Shown here in pieces: positions 48,901 through 57,689 of a stretch of DNA of 64,000 nt (the stretch's first letter is position 1; each line of letters starts with the position of its first letter). Origin of the DNA: Roseobacter fucihabitans (GTDB taxonomy: Bacteria; Pseudomonadota; Alphaproteobacteria; Rhodobacterales; Rhodobacteraceae); contig NZ_CP143423.1 of NCBI RefSeq assembly GCF_014337925.2, positions 2,386,501-2,450,500 on the forward strand, in the 5' to 3' direction. Below the pieces are notes generated by a model. That model did not search any database. It saw only the letters and a list, made by a program, of their open reading frames with translations, and was not told the DNA's origin. The translations under genes and the position numbers were made by a program.

Positions 48901-49343
48901 GACCCGGTACCCGCAGAGAGCGAGACCGCGCCCTGCGCACTTCGGCGCAGGTTCAAAAACACACCGCCAAGATCAATAGAACGCAACTCCAGCTTACCGC
49001 GTAACATTCCCTTGCGCGACAGGCTGGCGCGGACTTCGGAGAAGGCAATGATTTCCCCGCCATCGGGCGTGCTGGCACGCACATCACGCACCTGAACGCG
49101 GGGGCGCCAGTTTTCATCGACGATCACCATCATGTCGCCGTAGCTGACAATGGCATCCGGGATCAGGGTGGTCAGACGCCTATCAATCTGCGCCCGCGCC
49201 CAGTCGGGTAATACCATGGCGCGGTCCTTCACCCACCAGAGCCCACCGCCCGCGCCGGCCAGCACCAAGGCCAGCAGCATCCAGACCGCCAGAGCGGTTT
49301 TCTTGCGACGCGGCTTGCGGGGCTCAGATGTCTGGGGGTCCAT
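45996..49343 (-). CDS. Large YhdP/AsmA-like envelope protein (DUF3971)
   Basis: 1115 residues. One N-terminal membrane anchor (AVWMLLALVLAGAGGGLWWV, about residues 19-38) precedes a very long beta-rich periplasmic body. The AsmA-type start (PDWARAQIDRRLTTLIPDAI), the DUF3971-like middle (KTRNWLSENLFSGTAQDVNA) and the C-terminal AsmA domain (AEDAGAVLASANLLQQVRGG, FSEVNADFRLTPTRITLREA, YILNGIGSVFTRKGEGLFAF) support the YhdP group. These proteins are thought to form hydrophobic grooves that carry phospholipid between membranes. The long antisense frames here are shadows. Confidence 0.88.
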   Translation of the reverse strand: MDPQTSEPRKPRRKKTALAVWMLLALVLAGAGGGLWWVKDRAMVLPDWARAQIDRRLTTLIPDAIVSYGDMMVIVDENWRPRVQVRDVRASTPDGGEIIAFSEVRASLSRKGMLRGKLELRSIDLGGVFLNLRRSAQGAVSLSAGTGSGAVPPPARQAPNLVELITELDELLLRPGLVNLDAANLNALTLRYEDERANRAWTIDGGRLTLERSGDELRLAVDLAVLGGGADVATLVASYAGRIGETASDFGVTFANVDAGDVAVQGPAFGWLRALRAPISGSLRGGMDASGAFEPVSATFQIGAGVIQPTPESSAIPIEGARSYFTYAPATGVLRFDELSLDSKWVSGRLEGSAALADDGQGRIEDLVGQLRLTDLEINPLDFYETPVQVTEAELDFRLTPRPFALHLGRLQIMDQGNRLSASGTVGADENGWDIALDAQLDRFEAPRLMALWPEAVKPKTRNWLSENLFSGTAQDVNAALRWRAGTEPETFLGFDFSGVDVQFLKGMPLIKDAKGHASIIRDRLALIVDQGKVEAPEGGSIDLAGSSFIIPDTKAREDTPGVIRLETDSSVTAALSLLDQPPLEIMRKAGQPVSLAQGHASISGTLALPLEKQVQVEQVNFHLTGEVTSLRSSALVKERVVSAPRLALVASDEVITLRGAGDLDGVPFDVTWEQPLGAPGTPGRVTGQIDISPEALETLKVGLPPEYVRGQGKADVVVVLQKDQPPELDLSSDLRGITLSIPPIGWSKRADAPADFSIVATLSEVPKIQSLILTAPGLTAQGDIVLSGAGALDRVRLSRVRVEDWLDVQVDLVGRGPGVPVGVDLRGGTLDLRRADIPETAAAGDQTPLSVSLDRLQVSDTIAIRDIRGDFTTGSGLDGAFTGTINGGAQVRGRMIPQGTRSAIRLTAEDAGAVLASANLLQQVRGGQFELILTPVGRDGAFDGQLRVLETSVVDAPATAALLNAVSIVGLFNAEGGSSLYFSEVNADFRLTPTRITLREASAVGPSMGISMDGIYALDSGQLQMQGVLTPVYILNGIGSVFTRKGEGLFAFNYSLTGTAKNPEVFVNPLTALTPGGIRDLFRAPRPDVPLEDGETPPPVIERRAPVATHGSDR

Positions 49344-49459
49344 ACCGTTTCTTGAATTGCTGCGAGGGCTTTGGCGAAACTTGGATGCAGGCCTTCACTC
49401 TGGCGTGCCTGGCACTATTATGTCATCTCAGCCCGAAGCTTAAAACCGAAGAGAGACCC

Positions 49460-49921
49460 ATGCCAGAGATTTCGCACCCCGCTCCGAATTTTACCCTGCC
49501 CAGCACCGATGGCGGTGATGTCACCCTATCGGATTTGCGCGGTAAACCCGTCGTGCTGTTCTTTTATCCGCGCGATAATACGCCCGGCTGCACCAAGGAA
49601 AGCATCGCCTTTTCCGAGCACCGCGCGGCATTTGAGGCCGCGGGCGCTGTCGTCTTCGGCATTTCCAAGGATAGCATGGCCAGCCACGAAAAATTCGTGA
49701 CCAAAAAGGAGCTGACCGTACCGCTTTTGTCCGACGAGCATGGCTCGGCCTGCGAAGACTATGGCGTGTGGAAAGAAAAGAGCATGTACGGCAAGAAATT
49801 CATGGGCATTGAACGCACCACCTTTCTGATTGGGGCAGATGGTATGATCGCACAGATTTGGCCGAAGGTGAAAGTACCCGGCCATGCAGAGAGTGTTCTG
49901 GAAGCCGTTCAGGGGCTGTAA
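49460..49921 (+). CDS. bcp: Thioredoxin-dependent thiol peroxidase (BCP/PrxQ)
   Basis: 153 residues from MPEISHPAPNFTLPSTDGGD. The peroxidatic Cys lies in FFYPRDNTPGCTKESIAF. The second Cys, usual at plus five in many BCPs, is missing (CTKES then IAF); another Cys in EHGSACEDYGVW may serve as resolving residue or the enzyme may be of the 1-Cys kind. Conserved LIGADGMIAQIWPKVKVPGH follows. It reduces peroxides in the cytoplasm. It is divergent from the YhdP-like gene; an upstream in-frame start at 49328 is unlikely. Confidence 0.94.
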   Translation: MPEISHPAPNFTLPSTDGGDVTLSDLRGKPVVLFFYPRDNTPGCTKESIAFSEHRAAFEAAGAVVFGISKDSMASHEKFVTKKELTVPLLSDEHGSACEDYGVWKEKSMYGKKFMGIERTTFLIGADGMIAQIWPKVKVPGHAESVLEAVQGL

Positions 49922-50062
49922 TTGCGCGCGGCAGGTGCTTAGCAGGGATGGAATAAAACGTAATTTTCAAGAGCCTTAGAGGCTTAAGTTAATGTAAATG
50001 GACGTTGGCGCTAATTGTTGAACCGCACCGGTTTCGGCGCGGTAAGACCTCGATCTCTGAGG

Positions 50063-50101
50063 GGCGCTGTAGTGTGATCCACTCTCTCACAGCACAGCGC
50101 C
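50063..50101. terminator. Nested hairpin between convergent bcp and kinase genes
   Basis: ggcgctgt (50063-50070) pairs with acagcgcc (50094-50101), and inside it tgtga pairs with tcaca. It lies 17 bases from the kinase stop and about 140 from the bcp stop. There is no T-run. Confidence 0.4.
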
Positions 50102-50117
50102 TCCATAACCCTCTGGA

Positions 50118-51443
50118 TTATCGCGCGATGACGATATCGGCGCGCAGACCGCCCAGCCGTTCGGAACTGCTCAGACGCAAGACGCCGCCATGCGCGCGCG
50201 CGATATCCGTTGCAATGGCAAGTCCCAGACCGACACCGCCCCCCTTGTCCTGATTGCGCGACGGATCAAGGCGGGTGAAAGGGCGCGTGGCTTCCGCGCG
50301 GCGGTTTTCCGGAATACCGGGGCCATCATCCTCGACCCGGATGCGCAAGGTCTTATCCGTAAACAGCACTGAGACCTCCGCCATCGCGCCGTAGCGCACC
50401 GCGTTTGAAATCAGATTGTCCAACGCCCGCCGCATCGCCAGACCATTCAGCTTGATTGTCCCGGTGCCATCCCCCTGGCTGGGCATCATCCGCACATCCC
50501 GCCCTGCCCGACCGGCTTCGCTCACAACGCTTTCGGCCAGCGCATGCGGATCCACGGCCTCGCTTTCCCCCTCACCCGCCCCTTTAACGAAGTTCAGGAA
50601 GGCATCCAGCATCGCCTGCATGTCATCCACATCCTGCTCCAGCGCCATGCGCTCCTCATCTTCCAGCATGGACAGGCTCAGACGCATGCGGGTCAGGGGC
50701 GTGCGCAAATCATGGCTGACCCCGGAGAGCATCAGAGTGCGTTGCTCGATCTGGCGCTCGATCCGGTTGCGCATGTCCAGAAAGGCGTTGCCCGCAGCCC
50801 GCACCTCTACCGCACCAGCAGGCGTGTAGGGTTCATGGCGCCCGCGGCCAAATGCTTCGGCTGCGCGCGCCAACCGTTTGATGGGCCGCAATTGATTGCG
50901 CAGATAGAGAATTGCAATCACCGTGATCAGCCCGCCAAAAAACACCATATTCACAAAGAGCTGATGCGGGTTGGAGGCAGAGATACGGCGGCGGTCAAAA
51001 CTGATCTTTACCATGCCGTGCCGCGTATCAGCATAAACATGCACCCGGCGGTTTTCCGTCAGATCGATGGCCGCGATCTGCCCGATTTCATCAGGAAGGC
51101 GTTTGACGATCACTCTGCCTGAAAAGTCATACCAATCGCGCAGCGTGCGTGCGGGCACATCGCTTGCCGGGATCGGCGTCACCGTGATGGCGAGCTGCGA
51201 GGCCCGCTCGATCACCGCACTTCCCGTCGAGCCGCGATCCGGTGCCTGATCAACGATCGACAGGACAAGACGCAATTCGCGCGCGACCGTATCCGTCATC
51301 TGTTGCGTCACATCCTCAAAGTGGCGTGTGAGAAACAACACGGTCACAACCAGTTGCAAAACCACCACCGGCAACAGCAGGATAAGAACGGCGCGCGCAT
51401 AAAGGCTGCGCGGCATATATTGTTTGAGCCAGGCAAAAAACAT
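50118..51443 (-). CDS. EnvZ-type sensor histidine kinase
   Basis: 441 residues. Membrane helix one (ARAVLILLLPVVVLQLVVTV), a periplasmic domain of about 140 residues, helix two (MVFFGGLITVIAILYLRNQL), HAMP (PIKRLARAAEAFGRGRHEP), HisKA with phospho-His in LSGVSHDLRTPLTRMRLSLS, and HATPase with N box DNLISNAVRYG, G1 VEDDGPGIP and G2 GGGVGLGLAIATDIARAHGG. This is the EnvZ layout. The response regulator gene is not adjacent in the window; the divergent neighbour is a hydrolase. The signal is unknown. Confidence 0.94.
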   Translation of the reverse strand: MFFAWLKQYMPRSLYARAVLILLLPVVVLQLVVTVLFLTRHFEDVTQQMTDTVARELRLVLSIVDQAPDRGSTGSAVIERASQLAITVTPIPASDVPARTLRDWYDFSGRVIVKRLPDEIGQIAAIDLTENRRVHVYADTRHGMVKISFDRRRISASNPHQLFVNMVFFGGLITVIAILYLRNQLRPIKRLARAAEAFGRGRHEPYTPAGAVEVRAAGNAFLDMRNRIERQIEQRTLMLSGVSHDLRTPLTRMRLSLSMLEDEERMALEQDVDDMQAMLDAFLNFVKGAGEGESEAVDPHALAESVVSEAGRAGRDVRMMPSQGDGTGTIKLNGLAMRRALDNLISNAVRYGAMAEVSVLFTDKTLRIRVEDDGPGIPENRRAEATRPFTRLDPSRNQDKGGGVGLGLAIATDIARAHGGVLRLSSSERLGGLRADIVIAR

Positions 51444-51484
51444 AAGCTGAACCTAGCGAGACCGCAGATCATTAGAAAGAGCGA

Positions 51485-52396
51485 ATGCCCATGACAGATG
51501 CGTTTGATCCGCCCCCCGGAGAGGCGGTCCATTTGCGCCCCGGATTGCGCCGGATTGTGGCTTCAAACCCCTCTGCGATGACCTATCGTGGCACCAATAC
51601 CTATCTGCTGGGAGATCGTGATATCGCCGTTATCGATCCCGGACCTGACGATCCGCACCACCTCAAGGCGATCCTGGCGGCCATCGCACCGGATCAGCGG
51701 ATCACACATATCATCGTGTCACACACGCATCTCGATCACACCCCCCTGGCGCGACCGCTCCAGGCGCATTGCGATGCGCAGATATATGGCTTTGGTGGTG
51801 CCAGCGCCGGGCGCTCCGAGATCATGCAACATCTCAGCGCAAGCGGCTTGGTTGGTGGTGGAGAAGGTGTGGACAAAGGGTTTTCACCAGATGTCACGCT
51901 TGCGGATGGCACCTTGATCGAGGCGCAGGGGTGGCGTTTGGAAACGCTCCACACGCCGGGGCATATCGGCAATCACATTTGTCTGGCGTGGGGTGATGAT
52001 TGCTTCACGGCCGATCATGTGATGGGGTGGGCAAGTTCGCTGGTCTCCCCACCAGACGGAGATTTAAGCGATTTCATGGCGTCTTGCCGCCGATTGGCAC
52101 AACGCAAATGGCGCAGTTTTTTCCCCGGCCACGGCGATGTGATCGCAGATCCCGCGGCGCGCCTGGACTGGCTGATCAAACATCGCAACGCGCGCGAAGC
52201 GGCGATCCTTGCGGCATTGCGGGCCAACCCCGCCCCGGCCCTGACCCTTGCAAAGGTCATCTACACGGAAATTCCAGATCATTTGTTACCCGCAGCAACG
52301 CGGAACGTTCTGGCACATCTCATCGATCTGATGCAGAGAGAAAAAGTGGCACCCTTAGGTGAATTGCATTCAGAGGCAGAATTCAAACTGCTGTAA
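51485..52396 (+). CDS. Metallo-beta-lactamase-fold hydrolase (LACTB2-like)
   Basis: 303 residues. The metal ligands are visible: H-x-H-x-D-H in IIVSHTHLDHTPLARPL, His in TLHTPGHIGNHICLAWGD, Asp in CFTADHVMGWASSLVSPPDG, and the C-terminal SFFPGHGDVIADP. The C-terminal winged-helix-like part (RNAREAAILAALRANPAPAL, NVLAHLIDLMQREKVAP) is that of LACTB2-type proteins, which hydrolyse RNA or thioesters. It is divergent from the kinase with 41 bases between. It is the last core gene before the tRNA-Asn island. Confidence 0.9.
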   Translation: MPMTDAFDPPPGEAVHLRPGLRRIVASNPSAMTYRGTNTYLLGDRDIAVIDPGPDDPHHLKAILAAIAPDQRITHIIVSHTHLDHTPLARPLQAHCDAQIYGFGGASAGRSEIMQHLSASGLVGGGEGVDKGFSPDVTLADGTLIEAQGWRLETLHTPGHIGNHICLAWGDDCFTADHVMGWASSLVSPPDGDLSDFMASCRRLAQRKWRSFFPGHGDVIADPAARLDWLIKHRNAREAAILAALRANPAPALTLAKVIYTEIPDHLLPAATRNVLAHLIDLMQREKVAPLGELHSEAEFKLL

Positions 52397-52691
52397 TCAA
52401 AGCGGCTGTTAGAGCGGGTCGCCCAAAGGGAACATATTGCGGATACATCAATTTTGATGGCATGCGCCGCCAAATTGCTCTTGAGCAAGCCATTTGCAGC
52501 CATGCGGTCACCAGTAAGAGAGCACGGATCAGTGGCTGCAGTAAACAAACTTGCCCTGCTGACGATTACGTTAAGTAGCTTCATCAGTAGTGCCATTCTT
52601 CGTTGTATCCCCAATGTATTCCGTACAGTAACCCGAAGGGACACTGAAAACCCTTATTCATATGGATTTCAATGGGATAGAAGGAGAAAAA
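52397..52691. other. Non-coding flank before the tRNA-Asn island
   Basis: About 295 bases with no gene, RNA or strong repeat that I can see. It runs from the hydrolase stop to the outer attachment repeat. Confidence 0.5.
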
Positions 52692-52736
52692 TGGCTCCGG
52701 CGGTAGGGATCGAACCTACGACCAATTGATTAACAG
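52692..52736. repeat. Outer attachment repeat (attL): copy of the 3' end of tRNA-Asn
   Basis: 45 bases beginning tggctccggcggtagggatc and ending gattaacag are identical to 62181-62225, the 3' 45 bases of the intact tRNA-Asn gene (minus strand). This is the duplicated target left by integration into the tRNA gene. The integrase gene begins about 105 bases inside it. Confidence 0.93.
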
Positions 52737-52842
52737 GGAACGACTCGCCAAGGGTGGTTCGCCAGATTTGATCAGTAAAATAGGGTAAAGCACTGTTCTG
52801 CAACGAAAAACAAGTTGTGCAACCACCGGTAGAGAACCGAAC

Positions 52843-54051
52843 ATGTCCTCATTGAATGTTGCAGAGGATGTTGCAGAGATGCCTAACCATAACCTGACCA
52901 CACGCCCCGCCATTGCGAAGATCAAGCAAGCGCAGGGCAACACCATCATGTATTCCGACCCATCGGTGAAACCCGATCCTGATGCCCGCGGCATCCGTCT
53001 TGCTGTCGGAGCCACCAAGAAGACGTGGGTGCTATCGAAGCGCATCGACGGTAAGGTGCGGTCCGTCACGCTGGGCGCATGGCCTGACTTGCCGACCGTC
53101 TATACCGCCCGCGATGTGGCAAAGGAAAAGATGGATGCTATCACGACCCGCACAGACGACCGCTCTACGGGCATCCACACGCTGCGCGATGCGATGGAAT
53201 CCGACATCGAGCAGTCGGATGCATCGGAGCGAACGAAGACCTATTACCGCGAGCAGATCGAGCGTCACCTTGCCAAGCTGTTCGACCGGCCCATTGACGA
53301 ATTGACACTGCCGGACCTTGAACGCGCCCTTGCGCCCCATGTCGATGGCAACGGCAAGCCGACCTCGAAGCAGCAGCACCTGCGCCAGATCATTGGCACG
53401 GCGTTTAAACGGGCGTCGGTTGTCCGTCGTATTCCAAACGTGGCCGACGCGCTCAAGAAGGTGAAATACCGGGCGCGGAACAACAAGGTGAAGTTCGATG
53501 TGGACGAAGCATGGCCCGCCCTTGAACTGATCTACGCAAAGAAGGCTCACAACCTGATTATCGGCACGGCTTGGGAGGTGATGCTGTTCACGGGCCTCCG
53601 CGCCAAGAACGTGACCGAACTCCGCTGGGCCGACATTGACCTCGACAGCGCCCGTCTGCGCGCCGCTGAATTGAAGAACGGGACGGAGGCGGCATTCCCC
53701 ATCGCTGACCGCGTTGTCGCGGCGCTGCGTGCGCTGCCCCGGCACAGCGAATGGGTCTTCCCGCAGCACGACACGGAAAAGCACATCTTCCATCCGCAGC
53801 AGTTGAAAGGCGATGGTGTCCGCATGACGCCGCACGATGCCCGCCGCCTGTTCACGACCGCAGCCCGCCGCTTGCGTCTGCCGTCTTACATCATCGACCA
53901 GTTGCGCGGTGACATGGAGAAGGGCGTGCAGGATCTCTATGATCAGGGGTCCATGTCCCACAAGGACGCGAACGCCATCGCCAAACAGATTGAGGTCGAA
54001 TGCGGGGCAGTACCTTCTTCGAATGTTGTCCAGATCGGCGTCAGGCGCTAA
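52843..54051 (+). CDS. Tyrosine integrase of element 1
   Basis: 402 residues from ATG 52843 (an alternative ATG is at 52879). The N-terminal arm-binding domain resembles DUF4102-type integrases (RGIRLAVGATKKTWVLSKRI, RSVTLGAWPDLPTVYTARDV). The core-binding domain follows (TKTYYREQIERHLAKLFDRP), then the catalytic domain: Arg in MLFTGLRAKNVTELRWADID, H-x-x-R in MTPHDARRLFTTAARRL, and a Tyr in KGVQDLYDQGSMSH. The gene reads away from the attachment site, as is typical. The frame is complete, so excision may still be possible. Confidence 0.92.
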   Translation: MSSLNVAEDVAEMPNHNLTTRPAIAKIKQAQGNTIMYSDPSVKPDPDARGIRLAVGATKKTWVLSKRIDGKVRSVTLGAWPDLPTVYTARDVAKEKMDAITTRTDDRSTGIHTLRDAMESDIEQSDASERTKTYYREQIERHLAKLFDRPIDELTLPDLERALAPHVDGNGKPTSKQQHLRQIIGTAFKRASVVRRIPNVADALKKVKYRARNNKVKFDVDEAWPALELIYAKKAHNLIIGTAWEVMLFTGLRAKNVTELRWADIDLDSARLRAAELKNGTEAAFPIADRVVAALRALPRHSEWVFPQHDTEKHIFHPQQLKGDGVRMTPHDARRLFTTAARRLRLPSYIIDQLRGDMEKGVQDLYDQGSMSHKDANAIAKQIEVECGAVPSSNVVQIGVRR

Positions 54052-54197
54052 TGTGGTCGCGCGTCGATGTCGCTGTGCGGCAGAACAAGCCGGCGTGACC
54101 ATATTCGATCCATCAGGGGCTGGTGCCGGATCGTATGAAGGCATCCGCCAGCATATCAACAGGCCTGCGTCTATTCTGAACGTGAAGGAGCCTGTCG

Positions 54198-54458
54198 ATG
54201 GAAGAACTCACCCAAGAAATCCGTGCGCTGCGCGATGAGTTGCGCGGCTTGCAGGTCAAGCAAAAGCTGCCTGATCTCATGACGCCTGCGCAATGTGCGG
54301 AATACCTGAACCGCTCGGAGGAGGTGCTTTACCTCTGGCGCAAAGAACGCAACGCAGGCGCACAAAGCGGCCCGCCGTTCTTGCACATTTCCAGCCGGAC
54401 AATCCTGTATGATCGGGAGGACGTTCTTGAATGGGCACGTTCTCACCGCGTGAACTGA
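54198..54458 (+). CDS. Excisionase/AlpA-like DNA-binding protein
   Basis: 86 residues from ATG 54198 behind gaaggag. A short coiled coil (MEELTQEIRALRDELRGLQV) leads into a helix-turn-helix of the excisionase family: LMTPAQCAEYLNRSEEVLYL, WRKERNAGAQSGPPFLHISS, RTILYDREDVLEWARSH. Located between integrase and replication gene, it probably controls excision or the replication operon, as AlpA does in satellites. Confidence 0.8.
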   Translation: MEELTQEIRALRDELRGLQVKQKLPDLMTPAQCAEYLNRSEEVLYLWRKERNAGAQSGPPFLHISSRTILYDREDVLEWARSHRVN

Positions 54459-54602
54459 AAAGAGGGACGAAGCCGCTAGAACCTCGTCCCTCTCGTTTTC
54501 ATCAAAGCAGCGAACCCATCGCATCGACAACTCGCTTATACATCACGCTTTGATGGAAACCGACCAGAAAACAAGGTAATAGCGTCTGCAAGAAAGAAGC
54601 AG

Positions 54603-57600
54603 ATGCACATATTTACAGCAACAAGCACCGGCCCGGACCTCCGAAAGGTCTGGCGTGCAGGCGACAACGGCCCGGAGCAGGACGAGCGTTCTGAGGGCTT
54701 TCGGTATGCCAAGGATTTCATCTACGAGCGGCACGACGTTGCTACGCTCGATGGCGTTTGCGACCTTCTCAACCGCCTTTCTGATGTACCTACGGCATCA
54801 TTGGTTCTTGGCGAACCATTGATCGAACGCGGTGGGCGCACGGGCCTCGACTTTGCGGACAATGCCACCAGCTTGTGCGTCGTCGATCTCGACTCATTGG
54901 AATATGACGGAACCGCAGAAGAAGCGGTGCGTTTTGCATTTCCATTCCTGCGCAGTCGTCGGTTTGTCTATGCCTTTTCGCCGTCGCCGGGCTTTAAGCC
55001 GGGGCATCGCCTCCGGGTCGCGTTTGAAGTCGAACCGTTGGACCTAACCGAGCAGCAAATCCACGCTGAACACTGGAACGCTGACCTTTCGCAGCGCATC
55101 GGGACCGACAGAAAACTGATCGACTATGGAATCTATAAGCCGGGTGGCTTTGTCTTCACGGCCAGACCCGAACTTCGCGGCCTAGACGACCCACATCCTG
55201 TGCGCGCACACTTGGTCGAAGGCATCGCTGGGCCTGTTGATGTGCTTAAGCTGCCCGACATGATCGAGGTCGATGTGGCACCTGCTGTCTTACTGGGGCA
55301 GATGCCGACGCTCCGCTGGGATGCAAGCAGTCGTCACGACTCGGTTTTGAAGTTCATGGTCGCCTATCGAACCGCGTTCCCTGAAAGCGTCTTTACCGAG
55401 TGCTGGGCTGCATTGTCCGGTGAGTATGAACGGCTTGGCGTGCGCGCGGCTGACAGGCATGACTTCGATGAGCGATACATCAAAGCCCGCTACCACAAAA
55501 TACGCGGCGCACGGCGCAGGCGTAAGGCGTTCCCGACGACGCGGCGGGAGGTGCCGCTCGCTCAGGCGACGCAGCGGCTCAGTGACGAGATCAAGACATT
55601 CGTTGCGGCAAACGAACCGGGCGTGAAGGTGATCGAAGCAGAGGCGGGTCTCGGCAAAACCTATTGGGCGCTTCACTGGCTCGGCGTCGAAACCCGATAT
55701 GCCGAACACACCAACGGCATCTTCTTCACCGACCTCTATGTGCCTAATCATAACCTTTCCGCACAGATCGAAGCAGACGCCCGCTCGCACGGCATGACCG
55801 CCTACACGGAGCTTGGTCGCAGCCAAGATTTGCACGGGCGACCCGTCTGCACGAAGCATGAGGCGATCTCAAAGGTTCAGGGGATCGTTAAGGAAACCCG
55901 AAAAGCGTTCTGTGGCAACGAGGTGGCGCAGTGTTCCGACCGACCTGGCTGCTTATGGTGGGAACTGCACAACAAGTCGCTGACCCATGATCTGCGCATC
56001 CGCACCCATGCTCACCTGCCGTTGCAGATCGCCAAGGAACACGGACACAGCCGCGTGCCGAACTTCGTTGTGATCGACGAGAACTTTCTCGGCGCGTTGA
56101 TCAAGGACGGCTATGTCGAGATCAAAGACCTGTGCGACGTGATGCGCCACGATATGGGCGAATGGCTTTTGAGGCTTGCCCAAGTGTTCAAGGACGGCTT
56201 GACCATCGAACGGCTTGAGGGGGCCGGATTTACGGTCGAAGTCTGCAAAGAATTGATCAAGGCGGAGACTGAACTTGCACCGGAGGTCGAGATCACGCCC
56301 GACATGTCAGCCAGCGAGGCGCTGAACGCGGCGACCGACTACGATGGGCAGTGGTATAAGTACGTCTCATTCTGGCGTCGTCTGCGCGATGCGCTTGAGG
56401 CTGGCTCGCTCAACCGCCTGCGCGTCACGCCGAACAAGAAGGGCGTCTACCTGAACTGGCGGCAGAAGATTGCGGGCATCCCGTGGGACAAGGAGACCAA
56501 TCGCCCGCGCGTGCCTGTGTTGATCCTGTCTGCGACCATCAAGCGGTCGATGGTCGAAGCCGTGTTGCCGGTGGATGAATGGGTTTCCATCGAAGTTGAA
56601 AAGCACCCAGACGCAAAGGTGACTCAGGTTCCAATCAACACGTCGAAGAAGTCTCTGCTCTACGGCACGGGCGACCGCGTTGAGGAATGGGATGAGACGG
56701 ACAAGAAAGACAAGGCACGGGCAGAACAGTTCCGGGCAGATGTAGCGCGCATTTCAGAGGGGCGGTATCTGTTCTCCTATAAGGCGCTTATAGACGAAAA
56801 CATGATGCTGGCCGGATGGTTCAATGCTCTGGAGGGGCTGAACGATTGGGCGGGCGGCAAGATCGACATTGTTGGCCGGCCATTACCAGCGCCACAGGAC
56901 GTTGAGGACATGGCACGCGCTATCCATCAAGACGGTGATCCGATTGTGCCTGTCGCGCAATGGTATCCCAAGCGTCCGATTGCGATGGTCGGCGGCGCTG
57001 GCATGGCGTGGTGCGAACGCCACACCGATCCGCGCGTTGAAGATTTGCGCTGGGTCGTCTGCGAAGGTGCGATGATGCAGGCGGCAGCGCGGGCGCGGCA
57101 TGTGCGGCAGGGCTGCGAGATCAGGCTGTTCACGAACATGGTGTTGCCAGTGAAGGTCGATGAGGTGCAGCGGTTCGATGATCTGCTGCCGGACGAGTTG
57201 GAATATGCCCGTGCGCCTGTGCGCGTCGCCACGCCAAAGATGGCGCAGATGCTGTTTCGGAAGTTTGAGGAAATGTCACCGAACGGGATCAAACAGGGAT
57301 TGGGCGACCTATTCGGCTGGGCGATGGAACGTCGGGCCGAGTTTATTGAGGTGAGGATGCGCGGCGACAATCACTGGCGGCGCGTCTGGATTGGTGAGGG
57401 CGGCTGGCGGTATCTGTGTGATCGGTTGGAGGTCGTCGATTGGCGGGAACCTGTGCGGCGGAAGGACGACAACGCTGCGAGGTTCGACGCCATGCAGGAT
57501 GCATCGCGGCACATGCAAGAGGTGCGTGAGTTGCGCGAAGCGTTCGAACGTGAGCCTTGGCTTGATGAAGATGGCACGGTGTTCGCAGGGATGGTGACGA

Positions 57601-57689
57601 CGGCTGAGGGCTGGGAGATCGACGCCGATGCGCTTACGGCAGAGACGCAGCCAGCAGTGTGGCCGTGGCATGGTGCGCAGTATCGGTGA
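54603..57689 (+). CDS. Primase-helicase replication protein of element 1
   Basis: 1028 residues from ATG 54603. The N-terminal 300 residues look like an archaeo-eukaryotic primase-type module: the acidic strand SLCVVDLDSLEYDG (h-h-D-h-D), then RFVYAFSPSPGFKPGHRLRV and LIDYGIYKPGGFVFTARPEL. The middle and C terminus form a superfamily-2-like helicase: Walker A VIEAEAGLGKTYWALHW (about residues 343-356), Walker B FVVIDENFLGALIK, motif III VPVLILSATIKRSM, and a motif VI-like MMQAAARARHVRQG. A cysteine cluster (NEVAQCSDRPGCLWWE) lies between. It probably unwinds and primes the element's own origin. Its size and domain pairing are unusual; I do not know a named family. Confidence 0.7.
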   Translation: MHIFTATSTGPDLRKVWRAGDNGPEQDERSEGFRYAKDFIYERHDVATLDGVCDLLNRLSDVPTASLVLGEPLIERGGRTGLDFADNATSLCVVDLDSLEYDGTAEEAVRFAFPFLRSRRFVYAFSPSPGFKPGHRLRVAFEVEPLDLTEQQIHAEHWNADLSQRIGTDRKLIDYGIYKPGGFVFTARPELRGLDDPHPVRAHLVEGIAGPVDVLKLPDMIEVDVAPAVLLGQMPTLRWDASSRHDSVLKFMVAYRTAFPESVFTECWAALSGEYERLGVRAADRHDFDERYIKARYHKIRGARRRRKAFPTTRREVPLAQATQRLSDEIKTFVAANEPGVKVIEAEAGLGKTYWALHWLGVETRYAEHTNGIFFTDLYVPNHNLSAQIEADARSHGMTAYTELGRSQDLHGRPVCTKHEAISKVQGIVKETRKAFCGNEVAQCSDRPGCLWWELHNKSLTHDLRIRTHAHLPLQIAKEHGHSRVPNFVVIDENFLGALIKDGYVEIKDLCDVMRHDMGEWLLRLAQVFKDGLTIERLEGAGFTVEVCKELIKAETELAPEVEITPDMSASEALNAATDYDGQWYKYVSFWRRLRDALEAGSLNRLRVTPNKKGVYLNWRQKIAGIPWDKETNRPRVPVLILSATIKRSMVEAVLPVDEWVSIEVEKHPDAKVTQVPINTSKKSLLYGTGDRVEEWDETDKKDKARAEQFRADVARISEGRYLFSYKALIDENMMLAGWFNALEGLNDWAGGKIDIVGRPLPAPQDVEDMARAIHQDGDPIVPVAQWYPKRPIAMVGGAGMAWCERHTDPRVEDLRWVVCEGAMMQAAARARHVRQGCEIRLFTNMVLPVKVDEVQRFDDLLPDELEYARAPVRVATPKMAQMLFRKFEEMSPNGIKQGLGDLFGWAMERRAEFIEVRMRGDNHWRRVWIGEGGWRYLCDRLEVVDWREPVRRKDDNAARFDAMQDASRHMQEVRELREAFEREPWLDEDGTVFAGMVTTAEGWEIDADALTAETQPAVWPWHGAQYR